51,627 bases of DNA, taken from the NCBI GenBank assembly GCA_938084745.1, contig CALKEZ010000017.1:175458-227084 (forward strand), written 5' to 3'. Shown piece after piece: positions 9,674 through 17,636 of the stretch (positions are counted from its first letter, which is position 1; the number at the start of each line of letters is the position of its first letter). The translations under genes were made by a program, and so were the position numbers. The stretch comes from an uncultured Gammaproteobacteria bacterium (GTDB lineage Bacteria; Pseudomonadota; Gammaproteobacteria; Eutrophobiales; Eutrophobiaceae). A model generated the notes under the pieces. That model searched no databases and had not been told where the DNA came from. It saw only the letters and a program-made list of their open reading frames with translations.

Positions 9674-11041
9674 ATGGCCACTCGACTAACAGACTTTCAA
9701 CTGCTTCGCCTGAAGAGCGAGCGTCTGCGAGCAATTGGTATGTTAATGGTGTTAGCAGTTGTTGCGTTAATGGGGTTTTATAATTTACTTTCTGCCTCTG
9801 AGTCAAGAATAGGTGTTGGTCGTTCGATACTGTATACCATCTTTGTCTTTGCCGGCTTTGAAACTATTTTTCTGCTTGTTGTTCGCAATGCGATCCGCAA
9901 GAAAAAAAAAGTGATGGAGTTTTTACGTTACTTTGAATCTGTGGTGGAAGGTATACTTCCCGTTGCCGCAATGGCTATTATTATTGATGTTGCAGACAAC
10001 CCCTTTACGATTCTGGTGTCGCCAGCGTATTCCTTGATTCTCATTATTATTTCTGCTTCTGCGTTGCGCCTGACGCCGAGACTGACATTAATGACGGGAC
10101 TACTAAGCACGGCCTGCTATTTTGTTTTAACGTTAACGGTCTTGTATAACGACAGTTCATCGCATATTAATCCACACACGAATACCCTCTATATTTTCAT
10201 GGCCGTGATGTTATTGATCGCAACACTGGTGATGTATTTCATTACGCGTGAATTAAGATCATATGTTGATGCGGCGGTAGAGGAAATGGCATTAGAAGAT
10301 GAACTCGAACTTGCCAGCGAAGTGCAAAAAAGTTTATTGCCTTTCCCGCTGCCCGATTTGCCCGGTTATGATATTGCTGCTTTCAGTACGCCCGCAAAAC
10401 ATGCAGGCGGAGATTATTATGATTTGGTTACGCCTAATCCTGAACAGGCTATCTTTATGCTTGCCGATGTTACCGGTCATGGTATTGGTCCTGCTTTGAT
10501 GACGGTATCCAGTCGGGCATATTTTCGCGCAATATTGGGACAACACCAACATATTTCCCAGATCATTCAGCGCGTGAATGAATTACTGGCGTATGATTTA
10601 TCCGCAGGACAATTTGTAACACTAACGGCTTTGGTGCTTGATGTTAAATCACATACGGCCAAGTATTTTTCTGCCGGTCACGGACCCACCCTGGTCATTC
10701 GTAATCAAAAAGAAACAGTAGAACGCTTGTCAGCACAATCGATTCCTTTAGGTATTGATGTACCGTTGAAACTGGATGAAGCAATAAATGTAACGCTTGA
10801 TCCTGGTGATCTTGTTGCCATGTTTTCTGATGGTTGTTATGAAGGCAAGAATGAAGAAGGCGAGGCGTTTGGATTAGAGCGAGTCGTTGTCTTGTTGAAG
10901 AAAAACCAGGATAAATCTGTTGATGAACTGATCAGCCTGTTACAAGAGACGATAACAAAATACACCGGAAGGGAATCGCAGGTTGATGATATGACCATGC
11001 TGCTAATAAAACGTGTGCCGGAGCCAATCCTTCAGAATTAA
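9674..11041 (+). CDS. Membrane-bound SpoIIE/RsbU-type PP2C serine phosphatase
   Basis: A 455-residue protein. Residues about 18-190 contain roughly six hydrophobic helices. After a helical linker (ELASEVQKSLLPFPLP, about 215-230), the SpoIIE-type PP2C domain follows with metal-binding motifs GGDYYDLV, MLADVTGHGIGPAL, MFSDGCYEG and VDDMTMLL. The conserved aspartates are present, so it should be an active protein-serine phosphatase. Relatives dephosphorylate STAS-type anti-sigma antagonists, but no partner kinase or antagonist is adjacent. The nearest STAS protein in the window is MlaB, which belongs to another pathway. The membrane part may sense an envelope or solute signal, possibly tied to the upstream transporter. 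Confidence 0.87.
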   Translation: MATRLTDFQLLRLKSERLRAIGMLMVLAVVALMGFYNLLSASESRIGVGRSILYTIFVFAGFETIFLLVVRNAIRKKKKVMEFLRYFESVVEGILPVAAMAIIIDVADNPFTILVSPAYSLILIIISASALRLTPRLTLMTGLLSTACYFVLTLTVLYNDSSSHINPHTNTLYIFMAVMLLIATLVMYFITRELRSYVDAAVEEMALEDELELASEVQKSLLPFPLPDLPGYDIAAFSTPAKHAGGDYYDLVTPNPEQAIFMLADVTGHGIGPALMTVSSRAYFRAILGQHQHISQIIQRVNELLAYDLSAGQFVTLTALVLDVKSHTAKYFSAGHGPTLVIRNQKETVERLSAQSIPLGIDVPLKLDEAINVTLDPGDLVAMFSDGCYEGKNEEGEAFGLERVVVLLKKNQDKSVDELISLLQETITKYTGRESQVDDMTMLLIKRVPEPILQN

Positions 11042-11137
11042 CTCCGACACTATCTTTTATAGCTAACGGGTATTAAACATTTTCCTCTCTCTATCACCTC
11101 AGTATTTATCTCAAGAGAACTGTATTTAGAATCAGGT

Positions 11138-11281
11138 GTGTATCTTAAATTGGCATTATTAGCTGCAAGAGACAATTGGCTGAATAACAGCATGGCAACC
11201 AATACCGTAGTCATGATTACCACTGGTCTGTTGTCTTTAAGTTTTTCAGCTTTTTCCAGCCATTATTTTATGTATCAGTAA
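11138..11281 (+). CDS. Possible small membrane protein ORF (47 aa), doubtful
   Basis: The gap between the phosphatase gene and mlaF has an open frame beginning at GTG 11138, with a TTG at 11150 and an ATG at 11192 as alternatives, and stopping at TAA 11279-11281. The C-terminal half reads as one hydrophobic helix (MATNTVVMITTGLLSLSF). There is no strong ribosome binding site, and I recognise no family. It could be chance. I list it because it is the only coherent frame in this 282-base gap. Confidence 0.2.
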   Translation: MYLKLALLAARDNWLNNSMATNTVVMITTGLLSLSFSAFSSHYFMYQ

Positions 11282-11323
11282 CCACATATTGATCTTATTA
11301 GAATAAAACGACAGACTAATTGT

Positions 11324-12142
11324 ATGAGTGTAACGACGGATGAAAATTCAGCATCATTAATCAGCGTACGGCAGCTTTCGTTTCGTCGTGGCGACAAGGT
11401 GATTTTTGATAATGTCGATATGGATTTTCAACGCGGTAAAATTACTGTCATTTTAGGTCCCAGCGGCACAGGTAAGACGACGCTACTAAAATTAATCGGC
11501 GCACAACTTGATCCGGATCAAGGCACTATTCATGTTGATGGGCAAGATGTTCATAAATTACCTCAGTCAGAACTTTATGAATTGCGTAAACGCATGGGGA
11601 TGTTATTTCAAACAGGGGCCTTATTGACCGACTTAACGGTTTTCGAAAATGTAGCCTACCCCTTACGCGAGCATACTAAATTACCGGAACGTATGATTCG
11701 TTATCTGGTATTAATGAAATTACAAGCGGTTGGCTTACGTGGCGCCGCCGGCCTGATGCCGTCAGAGTTGTCGGGGGGGATGGCTCGACGTGTCGCGTTA
11801 GCGCGGGCGATTGCACTGGATCCAATGATGATTATGTATGACGAGCCTTTCAGTGGACAAGATCCACTCTCGATGGGCGTTTTAGTAAAATTAATCAAGG
11901 ACTTGAATGACACGCTTGGGTTAACCAGTCTGATTGTGACGCATGACGTTCGCGAAGCCTCTTCCATTGCAGATTATCTTTATCTTATTGCTGATGGTCA
12001 GGTTATCGATCAAGGTACGCCAGAAAACCTGGCAAAAAGTGATACCCGCTGGACCAGACAGTTTCTGGATGGCTTGCCCGACGGGCCAGTGAGTTTTCAT
12101 TATCCAGCACCCGATTACATGCAGGACTTGATTGGTCAATGA
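11324..12142 (+). CDS. mlaF: MlaF, ATPase of the Mla phospholipid transporter
   Basis: A 272-residue ABC ATPase that powers phospholipid movement across the periplasm by the MlaFEDB complex. Walker A is GPSGTGKTTLLK (about residues 45-56), the signature motif is LSGGMARRVALARA (about 149-162), and Walker B is MIMYDEPFSGQDP with the switch histidine in IVTHDVREA. The Met-Ala-Arg version of the signature is typical of MlaF. Its stop overlaps the start of mlaE by four bases (ATGA at 12139-12142), which implies translational coupling. Confidence 0.95.
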   Translation: MSVTTDENSASLISVRQLSFRRGDKVIFDNVDMDFQRGKITVILGPSGTGKTTLLKLIGAQLDPDQGTIHVDGQDVHKLPQSELYELRKRMGMLFQTGALLTDLTVFENVAYPLREHTKLPERMIRYLVLMKLQAVGLRGAAGLMPSELSGGMARRVALARAIALDPMMIMYDEPFSGQDPLSMGVLVKLIKDLNDTLGLTSLIVTHDVREASSIADYLYLIADGQVIDQGTPENLAKSDTRWTRQFLDGLPDGPVSFHYPAPDYMQDLIGQ

Positions 12143-12942
12143 CTAGCGTACTCAGAGTAATTGCCGATCTGATGTCAAATGTCGGTCAATCTGGACTTCA
12201 TTTTTTCGCCAGAGTCGGTCGTTCAATACAGTTTTTATTAACCCTTTTTCGCGCTTTACCCTCATTATTGCCGCGCCCCGACCTGATCATAAAGCAGCTT
12301 TATTCGGTTGGTGTAATGACTATCGTGATTGTCCTGGTTTCCGGTGCTTTCGTTGGTTTAGTGTTAGGCCTGCAAGGTTATAATGTTCTCGTCCGATTCA
12401 ATTCAGAGTCTTCCCTTGGCACCATGGTCGGCTTGTCACTGATCCGTGAGTTGGGGCCAGTTATCACCGCTTTATTATTTGCAGGTCGTGCTGGCTCGTC
12501 ATTAACCGCCGAGCTTGGGTTAATGAAAGCAACAGAACAATTCTCCAGTATGGAAATGATGGCGGTTGATCCGTTCAAGCGTGTTATTGCACCGCGTTTT
12601 ATTGCAGGGATTATTTCCATGCCATTACTGGCTGCTATATTCAGTGCTGTGGGCATATTGGGCGGCTACTTCGTCGGCGTCGGATTACTCGGTGTCGATG
12701 CCGGTGCTTTTTGGTCACAAATGCAAAACTCGGTAGATTTTTATGAAGACTTTATGAATGGTGTCTGGAAAAGTATTGCCTTCGGTTTCACTTCCACATG
12801 GATTGCCCTTTATCAAGGTTATGATGCCGTTCCAACAGCAGAGGGCGTTAGTCGTGCCACTACACAAGGTGTCGTTAATGCTTCATTAGTCGTTCTGGCA
12901 TTAAATTTTATTATTACCGCATTAACCCTGGAGACGAATTGA
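12139..12942 (+). CDS. mlaE: MlaE, permease of the Mla phospholipid transporter
   Basis: A 267-residue MlaE/YrbE-type permease with about five to six membrane helices. Family segments include VVLVSGAFVG-like IVLVSGAFVGLVLGLQGY, LIRELGPVITALLFAGRAGS and AELGLMKATEQFSSMEMM. It forms the inner-membrane core with MlaF and MlaD. The start overlaps the mlaF stop, and the next gene begins two bases after its own stop. Family, length and context agree. Confidence 0.95.
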   Translation: MTSVLRVIADLMSNVGQSGLHFFARVGRSIQFLLTLFRALPSLLPRPDLIIKQLYSVGVMTIVIVLVSGAFVGLVLGLQGYNVLVRFNSESSLGTMVGLSLIRELGPVITALLFAGRAGSSLTAELGLMKATEQFSSMEMMAVDPFKRVIAPRFIAGIISMPLLAAIFSAVGILGGYFVGVGLLGVDAGAFWSQMQNSVDFYEDFMNGVWKSIAFGFTSTWIALYQGYDAVPTAEGVSRATTQGVVNASLVVLALNFIITALTLETN

Positions 12943-12944
12943 CT

Positions 12945-13400
12945 ATGAGCAAACGTAGCATAGAAATTTGGGTCGGTGTCTTTGTCAGCGCCGGAATTGC
13001 CGCATTGATAATGATTGCCATGCAAGTCAGCAATCTAAGTTCCATGAGTACCGGTAATACCTATCAGGTAAAGGCCGTATTTGAGAACATTGGCAGCCTT
13101 AATGTACGTTCCCCCATTAAAGCCAGTGGCGTATTAGTTGGTAGGGTAAGTGATATTAGTTACGATGATCAGCACTACGCTGCAACGGTGACATTAAGCA
13201 TAAAAAGTCATGTTAAATTCCCGAAAGACACCTCAGCCAGTATTTATACGGCCGGGTTACTTGGCGAACAATATATAGGATTAACTCCCGGTGCAGATGA
13301 AGAGTATCTGGCTGAGGGGGACACAATTATGTTTGCGGACGCTGCCATTATACTTGAGAAACTGGTTGGTCAAATGATGCTTAATAAATTATCTGATTAA
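12945..13400 (+). CDS. mlaD: MlaD, MCE-domain substrate-binding subunit
   Basis: A 151-residue protein with a single N-terminal membrane anchor (about residues 8-30) and one MCE domain (about 38-115, including NIGSLNVRSPIKASGVLVG and GLLGEQYIGL). It makes the hexameric periplasmic ring that channels lipids. I placed the start at ATG 12945, because GGAGA at 12930-12934 is suitably spaced; the TTG at 12939 is in frame but less likely. In E. coli the next gene is mlaC. Here the STAS gene follows after five bases instead. Confidence 0.93.
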   Translation: MSKRSIEIWVGVFVSAGIAALIMIAMQVSNLSSMSTGNTYQVKAVFENIGSLNVRSPIKASGVLVGRVSDISYDDQHYAATVTLSIKSHVKFPKDTSASIYTAGLLGEQYIGLTPGADEEYLAEGDTIMFADAAIILEKLVGQMMLNKLSD

Positions 13401-13405
13401 ACTTC

Positions 13406-13732
13406 ATGCCTCAAGATAAAACATTGTTTGATATTAATACCGAAATAGATCCGCATAATGCAGCTATTGTTAATATTCATGTAGAAGGCGACTTGTCATT
13501 TGTTACTGTTCCACTTGTCTTTGAACAGACCAGGCATTGCTTCGATCAAGCGCAACATGTCCAATTTCACTTAAATAATGTACAACGAGCAGATAGCGCC
13601 GCCATGGCATTAATTCTTGAATGGCATCGTTTAGCAAAAGAATATAATGCTGCAATCACATTACATGACGTACCCGTACTCTTGAAAAAAATAGCGCATG
13701 TGACGGATCTGGATTCATTATTGTCGACTTGA
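13406..13732 (+). CDS. mlaB: MlaB, STAS-domain subunit of the Mla transporter
   Basis: A 108-residue STAS protein. NVQRADSAAMALILEWHRLA at about residues 53-72 is the STAS loop and helix, with the usual DSA(A/G) motif. In the Mla complex, MlaB binds MlaF and is needed for its stability and activity. The gene starts five bases after mlaD. There is no room for mlaC, the periplasmic carrier usually placed between mlaD and mlaB. The protein is of normal length and ends the operon. Confidence 0.88.
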   Translation: MPQDKTLFDINTEIDPHNAAIVNIHVEGDLSFVTVPLVFEQTRHCFDQAQHVQFHLNNVQRADSAAMALILEWHRLAKEYNAAITLHDVPVLLKKIAHVTDLDSLLST

Positions 13733-13917
13733 ACGAATTTCTTGCATATCCATCATCTAAACCTGAGTTTTGGTCCTTATCCCTGTCATTATGCGTAAAT
13801 AACGTTGAAATCAGCTTGCCTCTATCCACCCAAAGTAGGGATGCCGCTGTACTGTCTGCTCAAGGCTCGTTAGAATTCTATTTTATATAATAATAATTTT
13901 GAGGTTTTAACGTAATC

Positions 13918-14532
13918 ATGACGATATTGGTAACTTTTTCAGAAGCGGATTTTGAAATTATTGCAGGACCACCTAGCCCTGGGGAAGAAAAAAAACAGGT
14001 TTCAATGTTCATCGACTTTGTGGAAGAGGCTATGCAGTTTTGCATGGTGGAATCGGACATTCAGTCTACCGGATGTTCATTGCGCTACTTGTCTGTGGAC
14101 ACACATCCCTTCAAAGATCTGGGTGATCTATACCAGCTTGCCTATATTAATTTAGATACGTTATTGGAACTTCCTGAGAACCCTAAAGACAGGATAAAAA
14201 TTCAACTACCTGTCATAGAAGAAGGCGTTGGAAGAATAAGCGAAGTTGCAAGAATACTGGGAATTCCTTCAACAGACCCGGAAGAGGCCCTACTTGGCTG
14301 CTTTCGTATCCGCCTGGCGCATAAACAACTTGAAAACACGCTTGATTTCAACAGCATCAAGACAGTCATACGAGGCACTGAAGACCAATTGGAACACCTT
14401 AAGAAAAGAGGTCTCCATCCAAGCAATATGGGCGGCATAATTGATACGCCAGCGACGGTTGCTATTAATGACGTGTGGGGGCTTGATGATCAACCCCCAA
14501 AACCAATGCCGAAGTTTTTTGTATTTGAGTAG
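13918..14532 (+). CDS. Unrecognised cytosolic protein (204 aa)
   Basis: I do not recognise a family. The protein is acidic, with no signal peptide or membrane helix. It has a beta-rich first half (GCSLRYLSVDTHPF) and a helical region with SEVARILGIPSTDPEEALLGC. Proline-rich segments occur near both ends (GPPSPGEEKKQ, DDQPPKPMPKF). Four cysteines are scattered with no metal-binding pattern. It stands alone after the mla operon, with gaps of 185 bases upstream and 259 downstream, so it is probably monocistronic. A coding role is likely because the frame is long and intact. Confidence 0.6.
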   Translation: MTILVTFSEADFEIIAGPPSPGEEKKQVSMFIDFVEEAMQFCMVESDIQSTGCSLRYLSVDTHPFKDLGDLYQLAYINLDTLLELPENPKDRIKIQLPVIEEGVGRISEVARILGIPSTDPEEALLGCFRIRLAHKQLENTLDFNSIKTVIRGTEDQLEHLKKRGLHPSNMGGIIDTPATVAINDVWGLDDQPPKPMPKFFVFE

Positions 14533-14791
14533 CCGCTTATTAATCCAGACAGAGAGCGGAAATCAAAAGTAATCCCGGTAATGTTAAAACGACTAAATCG
14601 ATTGGTTTTGTTTTCGGGCAGCCTCATATGCAACGCGTGATATTAGCAGTCACGGTTTCGGCCCTGAGTAATATACTAAATATGTTAAATAAACCCGATA
14701 TTGAGATTGAGCATGCTTATGTTTTTTAAACCGGCCTGATTATTTTAATTGAATTTAATCTGTATTCAGACCACTCAAAAAAGGAATTGTT

Positions 14792-15373
14792 ATGGATGAA
14801 AAAATAAAAGAATTATTAGCCCAAATTTCTGATATTGAGGATGAAATAGAAAAAACAATCAATCAACGCCAGGAAAAGTTTCTCTATTATTATGAAGATG
14901 GCAAAGTAAGGTTTAAAGAAGGTATCGAAGAGGCGCATAAAAAACTAAAGCAAACCTTGCCCCGGTTTTTCCTTGAAAGTAAATTAAGAAATTTACTTTC
15001 TGCCCCCTTTGTATACAGTATGATATTTACGTTTGTCATACTTGATGTCACTATTTCACTTTATCAGGCGATCTGCTTTAGCCTGTACCGGATAAAGAAA
15101 GTCAAACGCTCACAGTATATTGTTATAGATAGACATAAACTGAAACACTTGAATAGCATCGAACGCTTTAATTGTGTTTATTGTGAGTATGGCAATGGCG
15201 TGATTGCCTATGCCAGAGAAGTTGCCGCACGAACCGAACAATACTGGTGTCCCATTAAACATGCGAGAAAAGTTTTTGGAAAACATTCAAGATACCATGA
15301 TTTTCTCGATTATGGTGATGCCACTGATTATCACGAGCACCTACTGGAATACAGGCGCAAACTTGCACATTAG
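14792..15373 (+). CDS. Conserved membrane-associated protein of unknown function with paired-cysteine motifs
   Basis: A 193-residue protein. It has an N-terminal coiled coil (about residues 1-55, rich in E, K, I and Q), then a hydrophobic segment (SAPFVYSMIFTFVILDVTISLYQAICFSLY, split here as about residues 70-99), a basic stretch and a C-terminal domain. That domain contains FNCVYCEYGNG (CxxC) and QYWCPIKHA, with many histidines, which suggests bound metal or heme. A ribosome binding site (AAAGGA) precedes ATG 14792. I recall similar hypothetical proteins in marine gammaproteobacteria but know no function. It converges with epmB. Confidence 0.7.
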   Translation: MDEKIKELLAQISDIEDEIEKTINQRQEKFLYYYEDGKVRFKEGIEEAHKKLKQTLPRFFLESKLRNLLSAPFVYSMIFTFVILDVTISLYQAICFSLYRIKKVKRSQYIVIDRHKLKHLNSIERFNCVYCEYGNGVIAYAREVAARTEQYWCPIKHARKVFGKHSRYHDFLDYGDATDYHEHLLEYRRKLAH

Positions 15374-15455
15374 TAATGACATTTAGCAAACATCGTCAAT
15401 AGTCGTTATTACCTTCAGTGTCGATATGCTATCTATAGGTAGATTCTTCAGCCAT

Positions 15456-15481
15456 AAAAAAAGCCGGGTCATAAGCCCGGC
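15456..15481 (-). terminator. Rho-independent terminator downstream of epmB
   Basis: The stem GCCGGG (15463-15468) pairs with CCCGGC (15476-15481) around a seven-base loop. On the minus strand it is followed by seven T residues (15456-15462). It lies about 90 bases past the epmB stop and between convergent genes. Confidence 0.85.
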
Positions 15482-15572
15482 GGCAAATATAATTGAACGG
15501 CTGGGGAAAGGAGGGGAATTAACCGTTCTTAATCCTTTAATCGGCCCGTTTAACAGTAACTTTAGACTTTAT

Positions 15573-16595
15573 TTAGATTAACGTTTTACTCGTTCCATCT
15601 ATCTCTTCTCTTACCAGCTTCGGCACAAGATAGCCTGAAACGCTGGCCTGCATTTCATTGATTAGCGCGATGGCGTGTTCTGTACTGGTTTCATAATGTG
15701 CTGCACCGGCCACCGGATCCAACAAATGCAAGTAGTAAGGCACTACATTATTTTCGACTAAGCGCTCGGACAAATTAATCAGTGAGGTAACAGTATCATT
15801 TACACCTTTCAATAAGACAGATTGATTCAATACTAATATGCCAAAACGTTGTAATAAGCTGATACTGGTCGATACGTCATCATCCAGTTCATTGGCATGA
15901 TTTGAATGAATTACAAAGACTATGGATTTATCAGTATCGGTCAGTATTTTCAGCAACGTTGAGTTGATTCGGTCTGGAAGAACGATAGGCAATCGAGTGT
16001 GAAAGCGTATGCGTTTAATATGCTTTATGCTTGCAAGCGCTGAACATATTTCAGTCAAACGCCGATCTGATAAGGTTAACGGATCACCACCGCTGAGAAT
16101 CACTTCATGAATACTTTTGTCTGCTCTGATGTATTCTATTGCAGTTTTCCAATGTTGGCTGGATGCCGTCGACTCCTGATAAGGGAAGTGACGCCTGAAA
16201 CAATAACGACAATGTATCGCACAAGCCGCCGTGGTAATGGATAAAACTCGACTTTCGTATTTTTGCAATAATCCTTTCACCGGCTGTACACCAGATTCTG
16301 CCAGGGGATCTTTTATATAACCACTGACCTCATGATCCTCGTCAATATAAGGAAATACCTGTCTTAGAATTGGGTCATTCGGGTCGTTTTGCTTGATCCG
16401 ATTGGCAAAGACGTGCGGTACACGGATAGGGAATTGCGCTATCGCCTTATGGCTATAGCCAATGGAACCCGCCATTAGACCAACATATTCCAGTAAGTCA
16501 TTCGGTTGTCGTATGGCTTGCGCCAATTGTTCCTGCCATGATAAAGACTGCATTGTTGGTCCGGTTCGGGGTATTATGTCGCGCTTTTTGAACAT
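15573..16595 (-). CDS. epmB: EpmB, EF-P (R)-beta-lysine lysine 2,3-aminomutase
   Basis: A radical SAM enzyme that turns lysine into (R)-beta-lysine, which EpmA then attaches to Lys34 of EF-P. The 4Fe-4S/SAM motif is CAIHCRYC (CxxxCxxC), followed by FRRHFPYQE. Other family segments are LSGGDPL, HTRLPIVLPDRI and PYYLHLLDPVAGAAH. I chose ATG 16595 (340 residues, close to E. coli's 342); a TTG at 16616 would add seven residues. The gene diverges from efp with only 42 bases between the starts, so promoter elements must overlap coding sequence. A terminator follows at 15456-15481. Confidence 0.93.
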   Translation of the reverse strand: MFKKRDIIPRTGPTMQSLSWQEQLAQAIRQPNDLLEYVGLMAGSIGYSHKAIAQFPIRVPHVFANRIKQNDPNDPILRQVFPYIDEDHEVSGYIKDPLAESGVQPVKGLLQKYESRVLSITTAACAIHCRYCFRRHFPYQESTASSQHWKTAIEYIRADKSIHEVILSGGDPLTLSDRRLTEICSALASIKHIKRIRFHTRLPIVLPDRINSTLLKILTDTDKSIVFVIHSNHANELDDDVSTSISLLQRFGILVLNQSVLLKGVNDTVTSLINLSERLVENNVVPYYLHLLDPVAGAAHYETSTEHAIALINEMQASVSGYLVPKLVREEIDGTSKTLI

Positions 16596-16637
16596 TAGGT
16601 TCTCACACAGACACAACTATATTGTAAAGAGGTAACA

Positions 16638-17207
16638 ATGGCGACATACAACACCAGCGAATTCAAACAAGGTCTCAAGGTCATGATAGAAAATGATCCT
16701 TGTTCAATTATCGAGAATGAATTTGTCAAACCAGGAAAAGGTCAGGCATTTAATCGTGTCAAAATGCGCAATTTAAAAACCGGGCGAGTACTGGAGAAGA
16801 CCTATAAGTCTGGAGAATCACTTGAAGGCGCGGATGTTATCGATCTGGAACTACAATATCTTTATAACGATGGTGAGATGTGGCATTTCATGGACCAAAA
16901 CAGTTATGAACAATATGCCGCAGAGGAAAAAGCCGTTGTCGATGCCAGGCAGTGGATAAAAGGCGAGGAAATGTGTCTGGTAACCTTGTGGAATAATGTC
17001 CCGCTGTCAGTCGCAGCACCTAATTTTGTTGTTTTGCAAATAACGGATACTGATCCGGGTTTAAAGGGCGATACCGCACAAGGCGGTTCTAAACCAGCTA
17101 CACTTGAAACAGGTGCTGTCGTTAAGGTGCCTTTATTTGTCGAAAATGGTGATTTACTCAAGATTGATACCCGCACGGGTGAGTACGTTAGTCGCGCTAA
17201 AGAGTAA
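16638..17207 (+). CDS. efp: Translation elongation factor P
   Basis: A 189-residue EF-P with three beta-barrel domains, which relieves ribosome stalling at polyproline. The modification loop VKPGKGQAF puts the modified lysine at position 34, exactly as in E. coli, and both modification enzymes (epmB and epmA) are nearby. A strong ribosome binding site (AAGAGGT at about 16627-16633) precedes the ATG. The closing segment [12 protein letters not shown] is the family signature. Length and motifs are fully normal. Confidence 0.97.
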   Translation: MATYNTSEFKQGLKVMIENDPCSIIENEFVKPGKGQAFNRVKMRNLKTGRVLEKTYKSGESLEGADVIDLELQYLYNDGEMWHFMDQNSYEQYAAEEKAVVDARQWIKGEEMCLVTLWNNVPLSVAAPNFVVLQITDTDPGLKGDTAQGGSKPATLETGAVVKVPLFVENGDLLKIDTRTGEYVSRAKE

Positions 17208-17324
17208 TAATTAGCAAAAAAATCATTACGTTTAATTTGAATATTTAGTCTATTTAATGGTCTATAAATATATAGATTATAGTTTTAAAACCTTAACTTT
17301 ACATGAGGATTAATTCTTAATTAA

Positions 17325-17567
17325 TTGATAAATAAGATAATTACTGAACATAAAATGAATGATTTGTTTGCCCAGTTAGGCCTGCCAAATACGGATGATG
17401 AAATTAGTCATTTTATCCGTACGCATCGTCCTTTACCTGAAAGCATGACGCTCGAACAAGCACCGTTCTGGAATACAGGACAGGCGCAATTTATTCATGA
17501 AGCGTTGCAAGATGACTCTGACTGGTCTGAGCTAGTCGATCAATTAGACGCGCGATTGCGTAACTGA
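17325..17567 (+). CDS. DUF2789 family small protein
   Basis: An 80-residue protein of the DUF2789 family, recognised by LFAQLGLP, FIRTHRPLP and the segment around FWNTGQAQFIHEAL. The function is unknown. The start is uncertain: TTG 17325 gives an N-terminus of family-like length, and GAGGA lies at 17305-17309 but rather far upstream. ATG 17355 would give 70 residues with no ribosome binding site. It sits between efp and epmA. Confidence 0.8.
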   Translation: MINKIITEHKMNDLFAQLGLPNTDDEISHFIRTHRPLPESMTLEQAPFWNTGQAQFIHEALQDDSDWSELVDQLDARLRN

Positions 17568-17636
17568 GTAATTAAAACACGTTTAATTAAAGCTTAAGCT
17601 GGCAGTTTCCATCATCAATCCCTAATATCGCGTGCC

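Noticed and set aside
13952..14440. Short plus-strand frames overlapping the 204-residue unknown gene
   Set aside because: They overlap one another and the longer frame 13918-14532, which has a better start and continuous coding character. No sign of a frameshifted larger protein.
16586..16625. Promoter for efp (TTGAAC at 16588-16593 and TATATT at 16618-16623)
   Set aside because: The two hexamers are 24 bases apart, too far for a sigma-70 promoter, and the second lies against the ribosome binding site.
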